DNA of 13,651 nucleotides from Allobrachymonas sp. (GCA_018054915.1 JAGPIR010000014.1:1-13651); one strand, 5' to 3'. Shown: positions 7,309 through 13,651, counted from the stretch's first letter. Notes: generated from the sequence alone by a model not told the origin. Numbers and translations are program-made.

Positions 7309-8046
7309 CTAGCGCAGCAGCGCATCCCACAGTGTGTGATCGAATTGCCAGCGCGTGACGGGTTGTTGTTGCGCTTGTTTGATGGTGTCCAAAAAATCCG
7401 CACGGGAAATGGCATGGGCACCGAGACGGGCGAGGTGTTCTGTCTGCTGCTGACAGTCGATCAAGGGCACATTGTGGGCGCGGCACAGGCATACCAAGGC
7501 GGCCAGGGCAATCTTGCTGGCGTCGCTTTGGCGTGAGAACATGCTTTCGCCAAAAACCGCACGCCCCAGCGCCACCACGTAAAGCCCCCCGGTTAGCGTC
7601 CTACCCACCCAGGTTTCCACGCTGTGCGCCAGGCCGCGCCGGTGGAGTTCGCCATAGCTTTGCTGGATGACCGGGGTGATCCACGTTCCGTTTTGGCCGG
7701 GACGCGGCGCGGCGCATTGGCGGATGACCTCGTCAAAAGCCGTGTCGATGCGAATCGTTGCATCGCTGCGCTGCACAAACGCCCGCAGGGTTTTGCGCAG
7801 CGAAGGATGTAGCCGGAAGTTGTTGGGCTCCAGCACCATGCGTGGATCGGTGCTCCACCACAAAACCGGCTCGCCCGGACCGTACCAGGGAAAAATACCG
7901 GAAGAATACGCCGCAATTAGCGTATTGGCGTCGAGGGTTTCGCCCGCAGCCAACAGGCCCGGCCATGGAGAGTCAGCGCCCAGGGCCGAATCGGGAGGTG
8001 GAAACGGCTGATGCGGTTGCAGCCAGGGTAGTTCCAGATTCGTCAT
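7309..8046 (-). CDS. aat: Leucyl/phenylalanyl-tRNA--protein transferase
   Basis: Aat attaches Leu or Phe from charged tRNA to proteins with N-terminal Lys or Arg, making substrates for ClpS/ClpAP. Visible family motifs are AAYSSGIFPWYGPGEPVLWW (45-64), STDPRMVL (65-72), TWITP (121-125), the long GGLYVVALGRAVFGESMFS block (153-171), and IDCQ (196-199). Length of 245 residues is normal. I chose ATG 8046 because the product then begins near where homologues begin. An in-frame ATG at 8118 overlaps the sulP stop codon as ATGA and would add 24 residues with no evident similarity. Neither start has a good Shine-Dalgarno. Position suggests cotranscription with sulP. Confidence 0.95.
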   Translation of the reverse strand: MTNLELPWLQPHQPFPPPDSALGADSPWPGLLAAGETLDANTLIAAYSSGIFPWYGPGEPVLWWSTDPRMVLEPNNFRLHPSLRKTLRAFVQRSDATIRIDTAFDEVIRQCAAPRPGQNGTWITPVIQQSYGELHRRGLAHSVETWVGRTLTGGLYVVALGRAVFGESMFSRQSDASKIALAALVCLCRAHNVPLIDCQQQTEHLARLGAHAISRADFLDTIKQAQQQPVTRWQFDHTLWDALLR

Positions 8047-8114
8047 CGTTGCATCTGCGCACCGAATGCCCCGGTCTGTGCAAAAGACTGTTTGCCCGCA
8101 TGCAGACCGGTAAA

Positions 8115-9845
8115 TCATGCGCCAGCAACGGGCGCCGTCTCACATATTTGTTTGGCCGCTGCAATGGCTTGATCCAGGGTTTCGACCGTTTGCACGCCGG
8201 GCAGGTGGATGACGCCGACCCGTTGGGCCTTATCCTGCGGTTGCTGTGCCAGACCGGAGAGGATGACGGAGATTTTGTGTTTGTGGCACTGTTCAGCCAG
8301 TTGCACGATTTCTTCGGCGCCGGATGCATCCATGTACATCAGATTCTTGAAGTCGATTACCAGCACGCGTGCCGGCAGATTATCCGCAATCTGCTCGACC
8401 ACCCGGACGGCGCCAAAGAACAGGGTGCCGTGCAGGCGCCAAACACGCATGTCTGCATCGTTCCAGGTTTGTTCAAGCGGGATCGCCGTTTTATCGCTTT
8501 CGGTTGGGGCTGTGCCTGCAGGCAGCATTTTTTCCGAACGCGAGAGACTCGACATGCTGTAGATGAAGGCAAGCAGCGAGGTCACCAGGCCCACTTCAAC
8601 GGCCACGGTCAGATCAAACACCACGGTCAGGAAGAACACTGCCAGCAGCTTGACACGATAAGGCAGGGTGTAGTTGCGCAGGCGCACGAATTCGCGCCAT
8701 TCGCCCATGTTCCAGGCAACAAATACCAGAACCGCGGCAAGGGTGGGCAGGGGAACGGCGGCGGCCAGCGGTGCGGCCACCAGAACGATCAGCAGCAGGG
8801 AAAGTGCGTGCACCATACCAGCAACCGGGGTGGATGCGCCGCTTTTGATGTTGGTGACTGTGCGGGCAATCGTACCGGTGGCAGGCATGCCGCCAAAGAG
8901 TGATGTCACCACATTGGCCACTCCTTGCGCCATCAGTTCCTGGTTGGGGTCATGCCGGTCGCCGGTCATGCTGTCGGCCACGCGGGCGCACAACAGCGAT
9001 TCGATCGCACCCAGAAGGGCCAGAGTAATGGCGGGCATCAGCAAATGGCGGGCGCTCTCCCAGTTCAGTTCTGGGATGATGAAACGCGGTAATTCGGCAG
9101 GAATGCCACCAAAGCGGCTGCCGATGGTTTCGACCGGCAAGCCCATTATCTTGACGACGATGCTGGTGATGACCAACGCGACGATGGAGCCGGGGATGAT
9201 GGTGAGCTTGCCGCGGAAGGCCAACTTGTTTTTCATCAGCCCTGGTGTGAAATGCTGCCAGACGACGATGATGACCAGCGTTGCCACGGCAACAGCGATC
9301 GCATAGTAATTGATCGTATGCAGATTCAGCCACAGGGCATGGAGCACGCCGAAGAAATCGGCCGGCATCTTGGGAATTTCCAGACCCAGAAAATCTTTCA
9401 TCTGGGAAAGACCGATCAGCACGGCAATGCCATTGGTAAAACCGATGACCACTGACACCGGGATGAAGCGTATCAGCGTTCCAAGCTGGAAACGACCCAT
9501 CAGGAACAGCAAGACCCCGGACATGGCCACCGCAATGATGAGGTTGGAAAGTCCGTAACGCTCGACGATGCCATAAACGATAACGATGAAAGCGCCTGCT
9601 GGTCCGCCAATCTGTACTTTGGAGCCGCCGAGCATGGAGATCAGGAAACCGGCAATGATTGCGGTGAAGATGCCGGTTTGGGGCGTCAGGCCGCTGGCGA
9701 TGGCAAAAGCCATGGCCAGTGGCAGTGCCACGACGCCAACGGTTAGGCCCGCCGTTATGTCCTTTATCAGTTTTTCCTTGCTGTAGCCCTTCATGGACTG
9801 AAAAAAACTGGGCTTAAAGGCAAGAAATGACGAAAGCTGAGGCAT
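8115..9845 (-). CDS. SulP-family anion transporter with STAS domain
   Basis: A 576-residue SLC26/SulP permease. The N-terminal part (DITAGLTVGVVALPLAMAFA, about 29-48) is the sulfate-transporter signature region, followed by VQIGGPAGAF (77-86) and about a dozen hydrophobic segments. A C-terminal cytoplasmic STAS domain occupies about 455-565 with the conserved loop MDASGAEEI (505-513). Family members move sulfate, bicarbonate or dicarboxylates, and the substrate cannot be assigned here. ATG 9845 is chosen over an in-frame GTG at 9854 because GGAG lies eight bases before the ATG and would be too close to the GTG. The stop codon overlaps an in-frame ATG of the aat reading frame. A hairpin and a perfect TATAAT lie upstream. 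Confidence 0.94.
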   Translation of the reverse strand: MPQLSSFLAFKPSFFQSMKGYSKEKLIKDITAGLTVGVVALPLAMAFAIASGLTPQTGIFTAIIAGFLISMLGGSKVQIGGPAGAFIVIVYGIVERYGLSNLIIAVAMSGVLLFLMGRFQLGTLIRFIPVSVVIGFTNGIAVLIGLSQMKDFLGLEIPKMPADFFGVLHALWLNLHTINYYAIAVAVATLVIIVVWQHFTPGLMKNKLAFRGKLTIIPGSIVALVITSIVVKIMGLPVETIGSRFGGIPAELPRFIIPELNWESARHLLMPAITLALLGAIESLLCARVADSMTGDRHDPNQELMAQGVANVVTSLFGGMPATGTIARTVTNIKSGASTPVAGMVHALSLLLIVLVAAPLAAAVPLPTLAAVLVFVAWNMGEWREFVRLRNYTLPYRVKLLAVFFLTVVFDLTVAVEVGLVTSLLAFIYSMSSLSRSEKMLPAGTAPTESDKTAIPLEQTWNDADMRVWRLHGTLFFGAVRVVEQIADNLPARVLVIDFKNLMYMDASGAEEIVQLAEQCHKHKISVILSGLAQQPQDKAQRVGVIHLPGVQTVETLDQAIAAAKQICETAPVAGA

Positions 9846-9870
9846 AACGGGCACTCCGCAAAATAACTAT

Positions 9871-9895
9871 GGCGGCGTTTTCCTGTCACGCCGCC
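9871..9895 (-). other. GC-rich hairpin in the sulP leader
   Basis: GGCGGCGT (9871-9878) and ACGCCGCC (9888-9895) are perfect 8-bp reverse complements around a 9-base loop, about 25 bases upstream of the sulP start. On the sulP strand the T-run comes before the stem, not after it, so this is not a terminator for that transcript. It would form in the 5' leader if transcription starts at the TATAAT at 9921. Confidence 0.55.
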
Positions 9896-9920
9896 GCAAA
9901 AAACGAATGAAAGCAAGGAA

Positions 9921-9926
9921 ATTATA
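9921..9926 (-). promoter_or_regulatory. Candidate -10 box of sulP
   Basis: A perfect TATAAT on the minus strand, 75 bases upstream of the sulP start codon. No good -35 lies at standard spacing; CAGACA (plus 9947-9952) is 20 bases away. Transcription from here would include the leader hairpin. Confidence 0.42.
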
Positions 9927-10066
9927 GACCTTCACGCAAAATGCCTGTCTGTTTTCTGACGATTGATGCCTGTCAGTCAAAGGACGCTCCCTGTGAGCAC
10001 GATGGGACAAGGAGTTTGCGTAATTTTTTCATCATGCCCGAAATACAAAAAATTTGCAATCATGTA

Positions 10067-10108
10067 TCTTATATAAGACATAAGACAGTTAAATAGTCTT
10101 ATAGAAGA
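10067..10108. promoter_or_regulatory. Paired palindromic operator-like sites upstream of aceA
   Basis: TCTTATATAAGA (10067-10078) is a perfect 12-base palindrome. A second, imperfect copy, AGTCTTATAGAAGACT (10095-10110, 7 of 8 pairs matched), has its centre exactly 30 bp further on, about three helical turns. A lone half-site ATAAGAC lies between them (10080-10086). The second copy sits directly before a TATACT -10 box. This is the layout of a dimeric repressor bound cooperatively at the aceA promoter; a GntR-type regulator is my guess and is not shown by the sequence. Confidence 0.7.
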
Positions 10109-10110
10109 CT

Positions 10111-10116
10111 TATACT
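10111..10116 (+). promoter_or_regulatory. Candidate -10 box of aceA
   Basis: TATACT (5 of 6) overlaps the last two bases... it begins one base after the second palindrome ends (10110). The -35 position 17 bases upstream reads GTTAAA (10088-10093), a poor match, so activation by a protein or a weak basal promoter is possible. Transcription would start near 10123, leaving a leader of about 65 bases. Confidence 0.45.
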
Positions 10117-10187
10117 GTGCGCATGGAAGACGAGCGGTTGGCGTCACTTGTCGTTCCGTGTTTTTTCATTCATCAGGAGCCTTTGCC

Positions 10188-11504
10188 ATGACACAGCTTA
10201 CCCGTGAACAACAGATTGCCGCCCTCGAAAAAGAATGGGCCACAAACCCGCGCTGGAAAGGTATCAAGCGCGGCTACTCTGCCGCCGATGTGGTGCGTCT
10301 GCGTGGCAGCCAGCCTATCGAATACACGCTGGCCAGGCGTGGCGCCGAGAAGCTGTGGGAAAAGGTCAACGGCGGCGCCAAAAAGGGCTATGTCAACGCC
10401 TTTGGCGCCATCACTGCCGGCCAGGCCATGCAACAGGCCAAGGCAGGCCTTGAGGCCGTGTATCTGAGCGGCTGGCAAGTTGCTGCAGACGGCAACACCA
10501 GCGAAACCATGTACCCCGACCAGTCGCTGTACGCCTACGACTCAGTGCCGACCATGGTGCGCCGCATCAACAACACCTTCAAGCGTGCCGATGAAATCCA
10601 GTGGGGGCGCGGCATTGGCCCTGGTGACAAGGACTACATCGACTACTTCCTGCCCATCGTGGCCGACGCCGAAGCCGGTTTTGGCGGCGTGCTCAATGCG
10701 TTTGAGCTGATGAAGAACATGATCGCTGCGGGCGCCGCAGGCGTGCACTTTGAAGACCAGCTCGCTGCCGTCAAGAAATGCGGCCACATGGGCGGAAAAG
10801 TACTGGTTCCTACCCGCGAAGCCATTGAAAAACTCATCGCGGCTCGCTTTGCTGCCGATGTCATGAACGTGCCCACCATCGTGCTGGCACGTACCGACGC
10901 CGAAGCGGCCAACCTGCTGACCAGCGATTACGACGCCAACGACAAACCGTTTCTGGCCGGCGAGCGCACGCAGGAGGGCTTCTACCGCGTCAAGAATGGT
11001 CTGGAACAGGCCATTAGCCGTGGCGTGGCCTATGCGCCCTACGCTGACTTGGTGTGGTGCGAAACCGGTACCCCCGACTTGGGCTTTGCCCGCGAATTCG
11101 CCCAGGCCGTACTCAAGGAGTGCCCGGGCAAGTTGCTGTCGTACAACTGCTCGCCCTCGTTCAACTGGAAGAAAAATCTGGACGAAAAGACCATTGCCAA
11201 GTTCCAGGACGAGCTCTCCGCCATGGGCTACAAGTACCAGTTCATCACGCTAGCCGGCATCCACATCAATTGGTACAACACGTTCCAATTCGCCCATGCG
11301 TACGCCCGTGGCGAAGGCATGAAGCACTATGTGGACATGGTGCAAGAACCGGAATTTGTTGCACGCGACAAGGGCTACACCTTTGTGTCGCACCAGCAGG
11401 AAGTGGGCGTGGGTTACTTCGACGACGTGACCACCGTGATCCAGGGTGGTACGTCATCGGTCAAGGCCCTGACCGGCTCCACCGAAGAAGAGCAGTTCCA
11501 CTGA
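10188..11504 (+). CDS. aceA: Isocitrate lyase
   Basis: AceA cleaves isocitrate to glyoxylate and succinate, the first step of the glyoxylate bypass used during growth on acetate or fatty acids. The 438-residue length is typical of the bacterial enzyme. The signature KKCGHMGGKVLVPT is at residues 196-209, with catalytic Cys198. SGWQVAADGNTS (94-105) and the metal/substrate segment ADAEAGFGG (159-167) are also present. ATG 10188 is preceded by AGGAG (10175-10179) at eight bases, so the start is secure; an upstream in-frame start at 10158 is not supported. The gene stands alone: a regulated-looking promoter lies before it and a strong terminator after it. No malate synthase gene is in the window. 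Confidence 0.97.
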   Translation: MTQLTREQQIAALEKEWATNPRWKGIKRGYSAADVVRLRGSQPIEYTLARRGAEKLWEKVNGGAKKGYVNAFGAITAGQAMQQAKAGLEAVYLSGWQVAADGNTSETMYPDQSLYAYDSVPTMVRRINNTFKRADEIQWGRGIGPGDKDYIDYFLPIVADAEAGFGGVLNAFELMKNMIAAGAAGVHFEDQLAAVKKCGHMGGKVLVPTREAIEKLIAARFAADVMNVPTIVLARTDAEAANLLTSDYDANDKPFLAGERTQEGFYRVKNGLEQAISRGVAYAPYADLVWCETGTPDLGFAREFAQAVLKECPGKLLSYNCSPSFNWKKNLDEKTIAKFQDELSAMGYKYQFITLAGIHINWYNTFQFAHAYARGEGMKHYVDMVQEPEFVARDKGYTFVSHQQEVGVGYFDDVTTVIQGGTSSVKALTGSTEEEQFH

Positions 11505-11633
11505 TTAATTACCCTCAGCGGCGGTGGCTTGTTCAGGGCCGCCGCTTCTGGATAGGCAAGACCGGGAAATGCCACGGCACGGCGTTCAGCCGCTTCGTTT
11601 GTCTGTTGAGGATGGTGTAGATCCAGAGCGATT

Positions 11634-11666
11634 AAAACCCCGACGGTAAATCCGTCGGGGTTTTTT
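11634..11666 (+). terminator. Strong Rho-independent terminator after aceA
   Basis: CCCCGACGG (11638-11646) pairs perfectly with CCGTCGGGG (11652-11660) around the loop TAAAT and is followed by six T residues (11661-11666). AAAA before the stem can extend the pairing with the T-run and lets the structure act weakly on the other strand. It lies 130 bases after the aceA stop; I see no gene in that gap. Confidence 0.93.
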
Positions 11667-11979
11667 ATTTTGCATCGGTTTGTCTTTTGGGAAATGTCTG
11701 CCTTCGTCTGTGTAACCGGTTCATGAAAGCGGGGCTTGATGCATGTGTGACGCGGGATGTTCTGCACCCAATCTCTCGACTAAAGGGCGTGAATCTGGCA
11801 TGCTTGCAGATGTCTGCAGAAGGTTTTGCCAGAAGCTGCAGAAAGGAGCATCGACGATTTCACCGATCTCCACCTGCTGTTACTTGGGGGATGAGCGGCG
11901 GAGGCGCTGAAACGATATCTGGCGTAGGCCTCGCACAAAACCTGCAATACTTTTGGAAGCTGTAAACGAGGAGAAAACC
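11667..11979. other. Intergenic stretch without recognisable gene
   Basis: About 310 bases between the aceA terminator and the small ORF at 11980. Short open frames exist on both strands, but none has a ribosome-binding site or a protein-like composition. Three copies of a short TGCAGA motif occur at 11805-11842, which is too little to call a repeat. The stretch must hold the promoter of the downstream gene, but I see no convincing -35/-10 pair. Confidence 0.5.
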
Positions 11980-12258
11980 ATGCCAGTACCTGCATCATCC
12001 GTACAAGTTGGCGAGTATTTCATTACCGCAACGAAGCAACTTCGCAAAGTCACGAAACTTGATCAAGACGATCAAGGCCAGGGTCAGGTCTACTATTTTC
12101 ATAAAAGCACGCTCATTCCCGGCAGGCGGTTCGATTCTGGTCACGTAACGGCAAACCCTGTGCTACTGGAAACATTTGCCGGGGATTGCGTCAAGCAATT
12201 GAGTCCGGCAGAAATCGCCGATCTTCGAAAGGCCGGAGTTGTTCTTGCCAGCGAGTAG
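11980..12258 (+). CDS. Small uncharacterised protein (92 residues)
   Basis: I do not recognise this protein. It begins MPVPASSVQVGEYFITATKQ and ends in a short predicted helix (SPAEIADLRKAGVV). It has no signal peptide and no membrane segment, so it should be cytoplasmic. The first two thirds alternate hydrophobic and polar residues in a way that suggests a small beta-barrel (VGEYFIT, LRKVTKL, QVYYFH), with one Cys at residue 67. Translation support is good: GAGGAG (11968-11973) sits six bases before the ATG, stronger than for most genes in this window. It is the first gene after the aceA terminator and lies 123 bases before the DUF805 gene on the same strand, so the two may be cotranscribed. 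Confidence 0.75.
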   Translation: MPVPASSVQVGEYFITATKQLRKVTKLDQDDQGQGQVYYFHKSTLIPGRRFDSGHVTANPVLLETFAGDCVKQLSPAEIADLRKAGVVLASE

Positions 12259-12381
12259 CGGCTGGCACTGGGCGGTATCTGGTTTGGCGCAGCATCGCCA
12301 CGCGATTTGATCCAAGCGCCAAGGGGCGGGAGGTTCATTGGCCGCAGGCGGCATTGCTGCAAGACACACAGGAGTCAGATC

Positions 12382-12753
12382 ATGAGTTGGTTTTTGGCTG
12401 TTCTAAACAAATACGCCGTTTTTTCAGGGCGTGCCCAACGGGCAGAGTACTGGTATTTTTTTCTGTTTTATCTGCTCATACATATTGCGCTGGTTGTCGT
12501 CGACCGTGTCACGGGTTCGTTTAACTCGGAAGCCGGAATGGGGCTTTTCGGAGGCGTCTTTGCTTTGGCCATGCTGCTTCCTTCACTGGCAGTGTCCGTG
12601 CGCAGGCTTCACGATACCGATCGCAGCGGATGGTGGCTGCTCATTGCGTTTGTCCCCTTGATTGGCGGCATTGTTCTGCTCATATTTGCCGTTCAGGATG
12701 GTACGCCGGGTGACAACAGGTTCGGTTCCAATCCAAAAGCGGCCGTTGCTTGA
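12382..12753 (+). CDS. DUF805 family inner-membrane protein (YhaH-like)
   Basis: A 123-residue membrane protein of the DUF805 family, function unknown. The N-terminal FSGRAQRAEYWYFFLF (about 14-29) and the central SVRRLHDTDRSGWWLLI (about 72-88) are the two conserved family blocks, and the end GDNRFGSNP is the usual C-terminal motif. Four hydrophobic segments are expected. The ATG at 12382 has AGGAG (12370-12374) seven bases upstream. It follows the small unknown gene in the same direction. Length is typical, and nothing suggests decay despite the broken genes immediately downstream. Confidence 0.9.
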   Translation: MSWFLAVLNKYAVFSGRAQRAEYWYFFLFYLLIHIALVVVDRVTGSFNSEAGMGLFGGVFALAMLLPSLAVSVRRLHDTDRSGWWLLIAFVPLIGGIVLLIFAVQDGTPGDNRFGSNPKAAVA

Positions 12754-12810
12754 CAGGGCACCTTCACCGTTGTTCTTCAAGATATTTCACGGCGTCAAAC
12801 AGCGGGGATC

Positions 12811-13085
12811 GTGTTTGCGTTGGATGGCTGGTTCTACTGGGCTGCAATGTCAGCCCTTTTTGCGGCCCTCTCGGTTATTTTTTCCAAGGCCGGTCTCGAA
12901 GGCCTGGATTCCGCCCTGGCAATGCGGGAGCGCACCATCACCATTGTTTTTGTACTAGGCGCCTTTGTCTGGCTTTCGGGCAAGTGGGTGCATCCGCTGT
13001 TTCTGTCCGGCCGCAACAACGTTCCATAACCGCAATTGGGATTGTTTTGTGCTGCGACTGTCGGTCCCACAGGATGGTCTTTCGG
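12811..13085 (+). pseudogene. EamA/DMT-family transporter remnant
   Basis: The frame starting at GTG 12811 (or TTG 12820) encodes 72 residues resembling the first helices of a single-domain EamA transporter: WFYWAAMSALFAALSVIFSKAGLEG is the typical first helix and loop. In intact members about 140 residues are expected. Here a TAA at 13027-13029 stops it. The same frame beyond the stop reads LFCAATVGPTGWSFGYMAW, which still resembles the family's second-half segment L-x-G-L-A-T-G-x-S-W-x-x-Y, before reaching the convergent DUF3108 gene. The C-terminal helices are absent. I read this as an inactivated, 3'-truncated copy; a functional 72-residue protein is less likely. Confidence 0.62.
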
Positions 13086-13532
13086 TTACATGGCCTGGCC
13101 GTTGATTTTGGCGCTCTTGAGTGTCAACACATAGGTTTTTCCATTGTCCATGTAGCTGATAAGTACGGGAATATTGCCAAGTTTGGGGGCAAAGGCATAT
13201 TCCATGCTGCTGTCGTTGCGTTGAATTTGGTAACGGCTGATTGCAATATCCCGTTCCCCCAGCCGGTACATATCGTCGCCGATTTTTCTGATGCCGCTGA
13301 CTGCATAAATCTTTTTGCCGTTGGTGATATGCAGCTTTGCGGGTAATCGGCCATCGTTCATGGCCAGTTGCCAGGCCAGGCTGAACAGATCGAAGGTTGG
13401 TCCGTTGAGCGCCGATGTTTGTATTTCTGCGCCTGTTTTGCCGAAGCGCACGTCATGACCGGAAAAATGTGCCTCGGCATAGGGTTTGCCGTTACGGATA
13501 TCCATATAGACCGCCGGCCTGAGGGCGACGTC
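13086..13532 (-). pseudogene. DUF3108-family protein, 5' part removed by insertion sequence
   Basis: The frame encodes at least 139 residues from an internal ATG at 13505 and remains open upstream into the IS end. The segment HITNGKKIYAVSG to APKLGNIPVLISYMDNGKTY to VLTLKS matches the C-terminal part of DUF3108, a beta-rich periplasmic domain. Intact proteins have a signal peptide and roughly 100 more residues at the N-terminus. Here the codons before ATG 13505 still read as protein (DVALRPAVY) and are then replaced by IS sequence, so the N-terminal half and any signal peptide are missing. No ribosome-binding site precedes the internal ATG. The rest of the gene may lie beyond the IS outside the window. 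The end point given is approximate. Confidence 0.65.
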
Positions 13533-13541
13533 CCCCCAGAT

Positions 13542-13570
13542 TTGAGTAGCGTCTGACTCTGGAGTCCAAT
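13542..13570 (+). promoter_or_regulatory. Candidate transposase promoter in the IS left end
   Basis: TTGAGT (4 of 6) and TCCAAT (4 of 6) with a 17-base spacer. Transcription would begin near 13577, after the left arm of the hairpin at 13564-13571. Matches are moderate, so this is tentative. Confidence 0.35.
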
Positions 13571-13592
13571 CCCATAAGATAGGAGATTGGAC
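13564..13592 (+). promoter_or_regulatory. Stem-loop enclosing the transposase Shine-Dalgarno
   Basis: GTCCAATC (13564-13571) and GATTGGAC (13585-13592) are perfect 8-bp reverse complements around a 13-base loop. The Shine-Dalgarno AGGAG (13581-13585) lies in the loop and first stem base, and the right arm abuts the GTG start at 13593. In read-through transcripts from outside the IS this fold would hinder initiation. Confidence 0.6.
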
Positions 13593-13651
13593 GTGAAGAA
13601 GAGATTTACGGAAGAACAGATCATTGGCTTTCTGCGCGAAGCCGAGTCGGG
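13593..13651 (+). CDS. IS3-family transposase OrfA, N-terminal fragment
   Basis: Only the first 19 residues are in the window: (M)KKRFTEEQIIGFLREAESG. This is the characteristic start of the IS3-family OrfA helix-turn-helix protein (transposase_8/IS911-type), which binds the IS ends and is normally fused to OrfB by frameshifting. The GTG at 13593 is set by AGGAG (13581-13585) at seven bases. The gene continues beyond the window, so whether the element is intact cannot be judged. Confidence 0.88.
   Translation, partial: MKKRFTEEQIIGFLREAES

Larger units (their letters stand above)
13531..13651 (+). mobile_element. Left end of an IS3-family insertion sequence (right part outside window)
   Basis: The end of the window carries the start of a transposase OrfA typical of the IS3 family, preceded by a ~60-base non-coding end. 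The exact terminus cannot be fixed without the right inverted repeat; candidates lie between about 13520 and 13543. The point where the DUF3108 reading frame stops making sense is consistent with this. A promoter-like pair (TTGAGT 13542-13547, TCCAAT 13565-13570, 17-base spacer) and a hairpin over the transposase start lie inside it. Confidence 0.8.

Noticed and set aside
6860..7492. Open frame of 210 codons on the minus strand across the ung 3' end and aat 3' end
   Set aside because: Antisense to ung for most of its length, where ung motifs are unmistakable; the composition is not protein-like.
7758..8903. Long open frame (381 codons) on the plus strand opposite sulP and aat
   Set aside because: It is antisense to two well-supported genes, spans their boundary, and its His/Gln/Arg-rich composition is typical of a frame opposite GC-rich coding DNA.
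12284..12322. Inverted repeat TTGGCGC/GCGCCAA before the DUF805 gene
   Set aside because: The arms are 7 bp with a 25-base loop and no T-run; this can arise by chance and does not make a terminator or an obvious operator.

Overview
The window looks like chromosomal DNA of a betaproteobacterium, most likely Burkholderiales close to Alcaligenaceae. I infer this from the character of the encoded proteins (BioC-like methyltransferase beside comF, Bpt/Aat pair, isocitrate lyase, DUF4124 and DUF3108 proteins) and the moderately GC-rich coding style; no rRNA or other marker is present to settle it. Most of the window is ordinary housekeeping DNA. I see no CRISPR array, tRNA, rRNA or phage module.

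Layout, left to right. (1) 1-1422: the 3' end of secD and complete secF, the membrane part of the Sec translocon that uses the proton gradient. (2) 1503-2264: a TauE/SafE (TSUP) membrane transporter on the plus strand, converging on a secreted DUF4124 coiled-coil protein (2333-2995, minus). (3) 3210-4756: pyrE and comF on the minus strand, two phosphoribosyltransferase-fold proteins; comF is divergent from a BioC-like methyltransferase (4829-5638, plus) that lacks the usual SAM-binding glycine motif. (4) 5770-8046: bpt, ung and aat. The two aminoacyl-protein transferases that make N-degrons for ClpS/ClpAP lie on the minus strand, with plus-strand ung between them. (5) 8115-9845: a SulP anion transporter with a STAS domain, overlapping the region just before aat. 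(6) 10188-11504: aceA (isocitrate lyase), preceded by two near-identical palindromes whose centres are 30 bp apart, and followed by a strong intrinsic terminator. (7) 11980-12753: an unrecognised 92-residue protein and a small DUF805 membrane protein. (8) 12811-13651: a decaying stretch with a truncated EamA transporter fragment, a DUF3108 gene that has lost its 5' half, and the left end of an IS3-family insertion sequence that runs off the window.

The most informative non-coding signals are the paired palindromes at the aceA promoter, a perfect 8-bp stem-loop at the IS transposase start that encloses its Shine-Dalgarno sequence, and an 8-bp GC-rich hairpin in the sulP leader. I found no convincing undescribed multi-gene system. 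The best leads are the motif-less methyltransferase, the aceA operator architecture and the small unknown protein at 11980.
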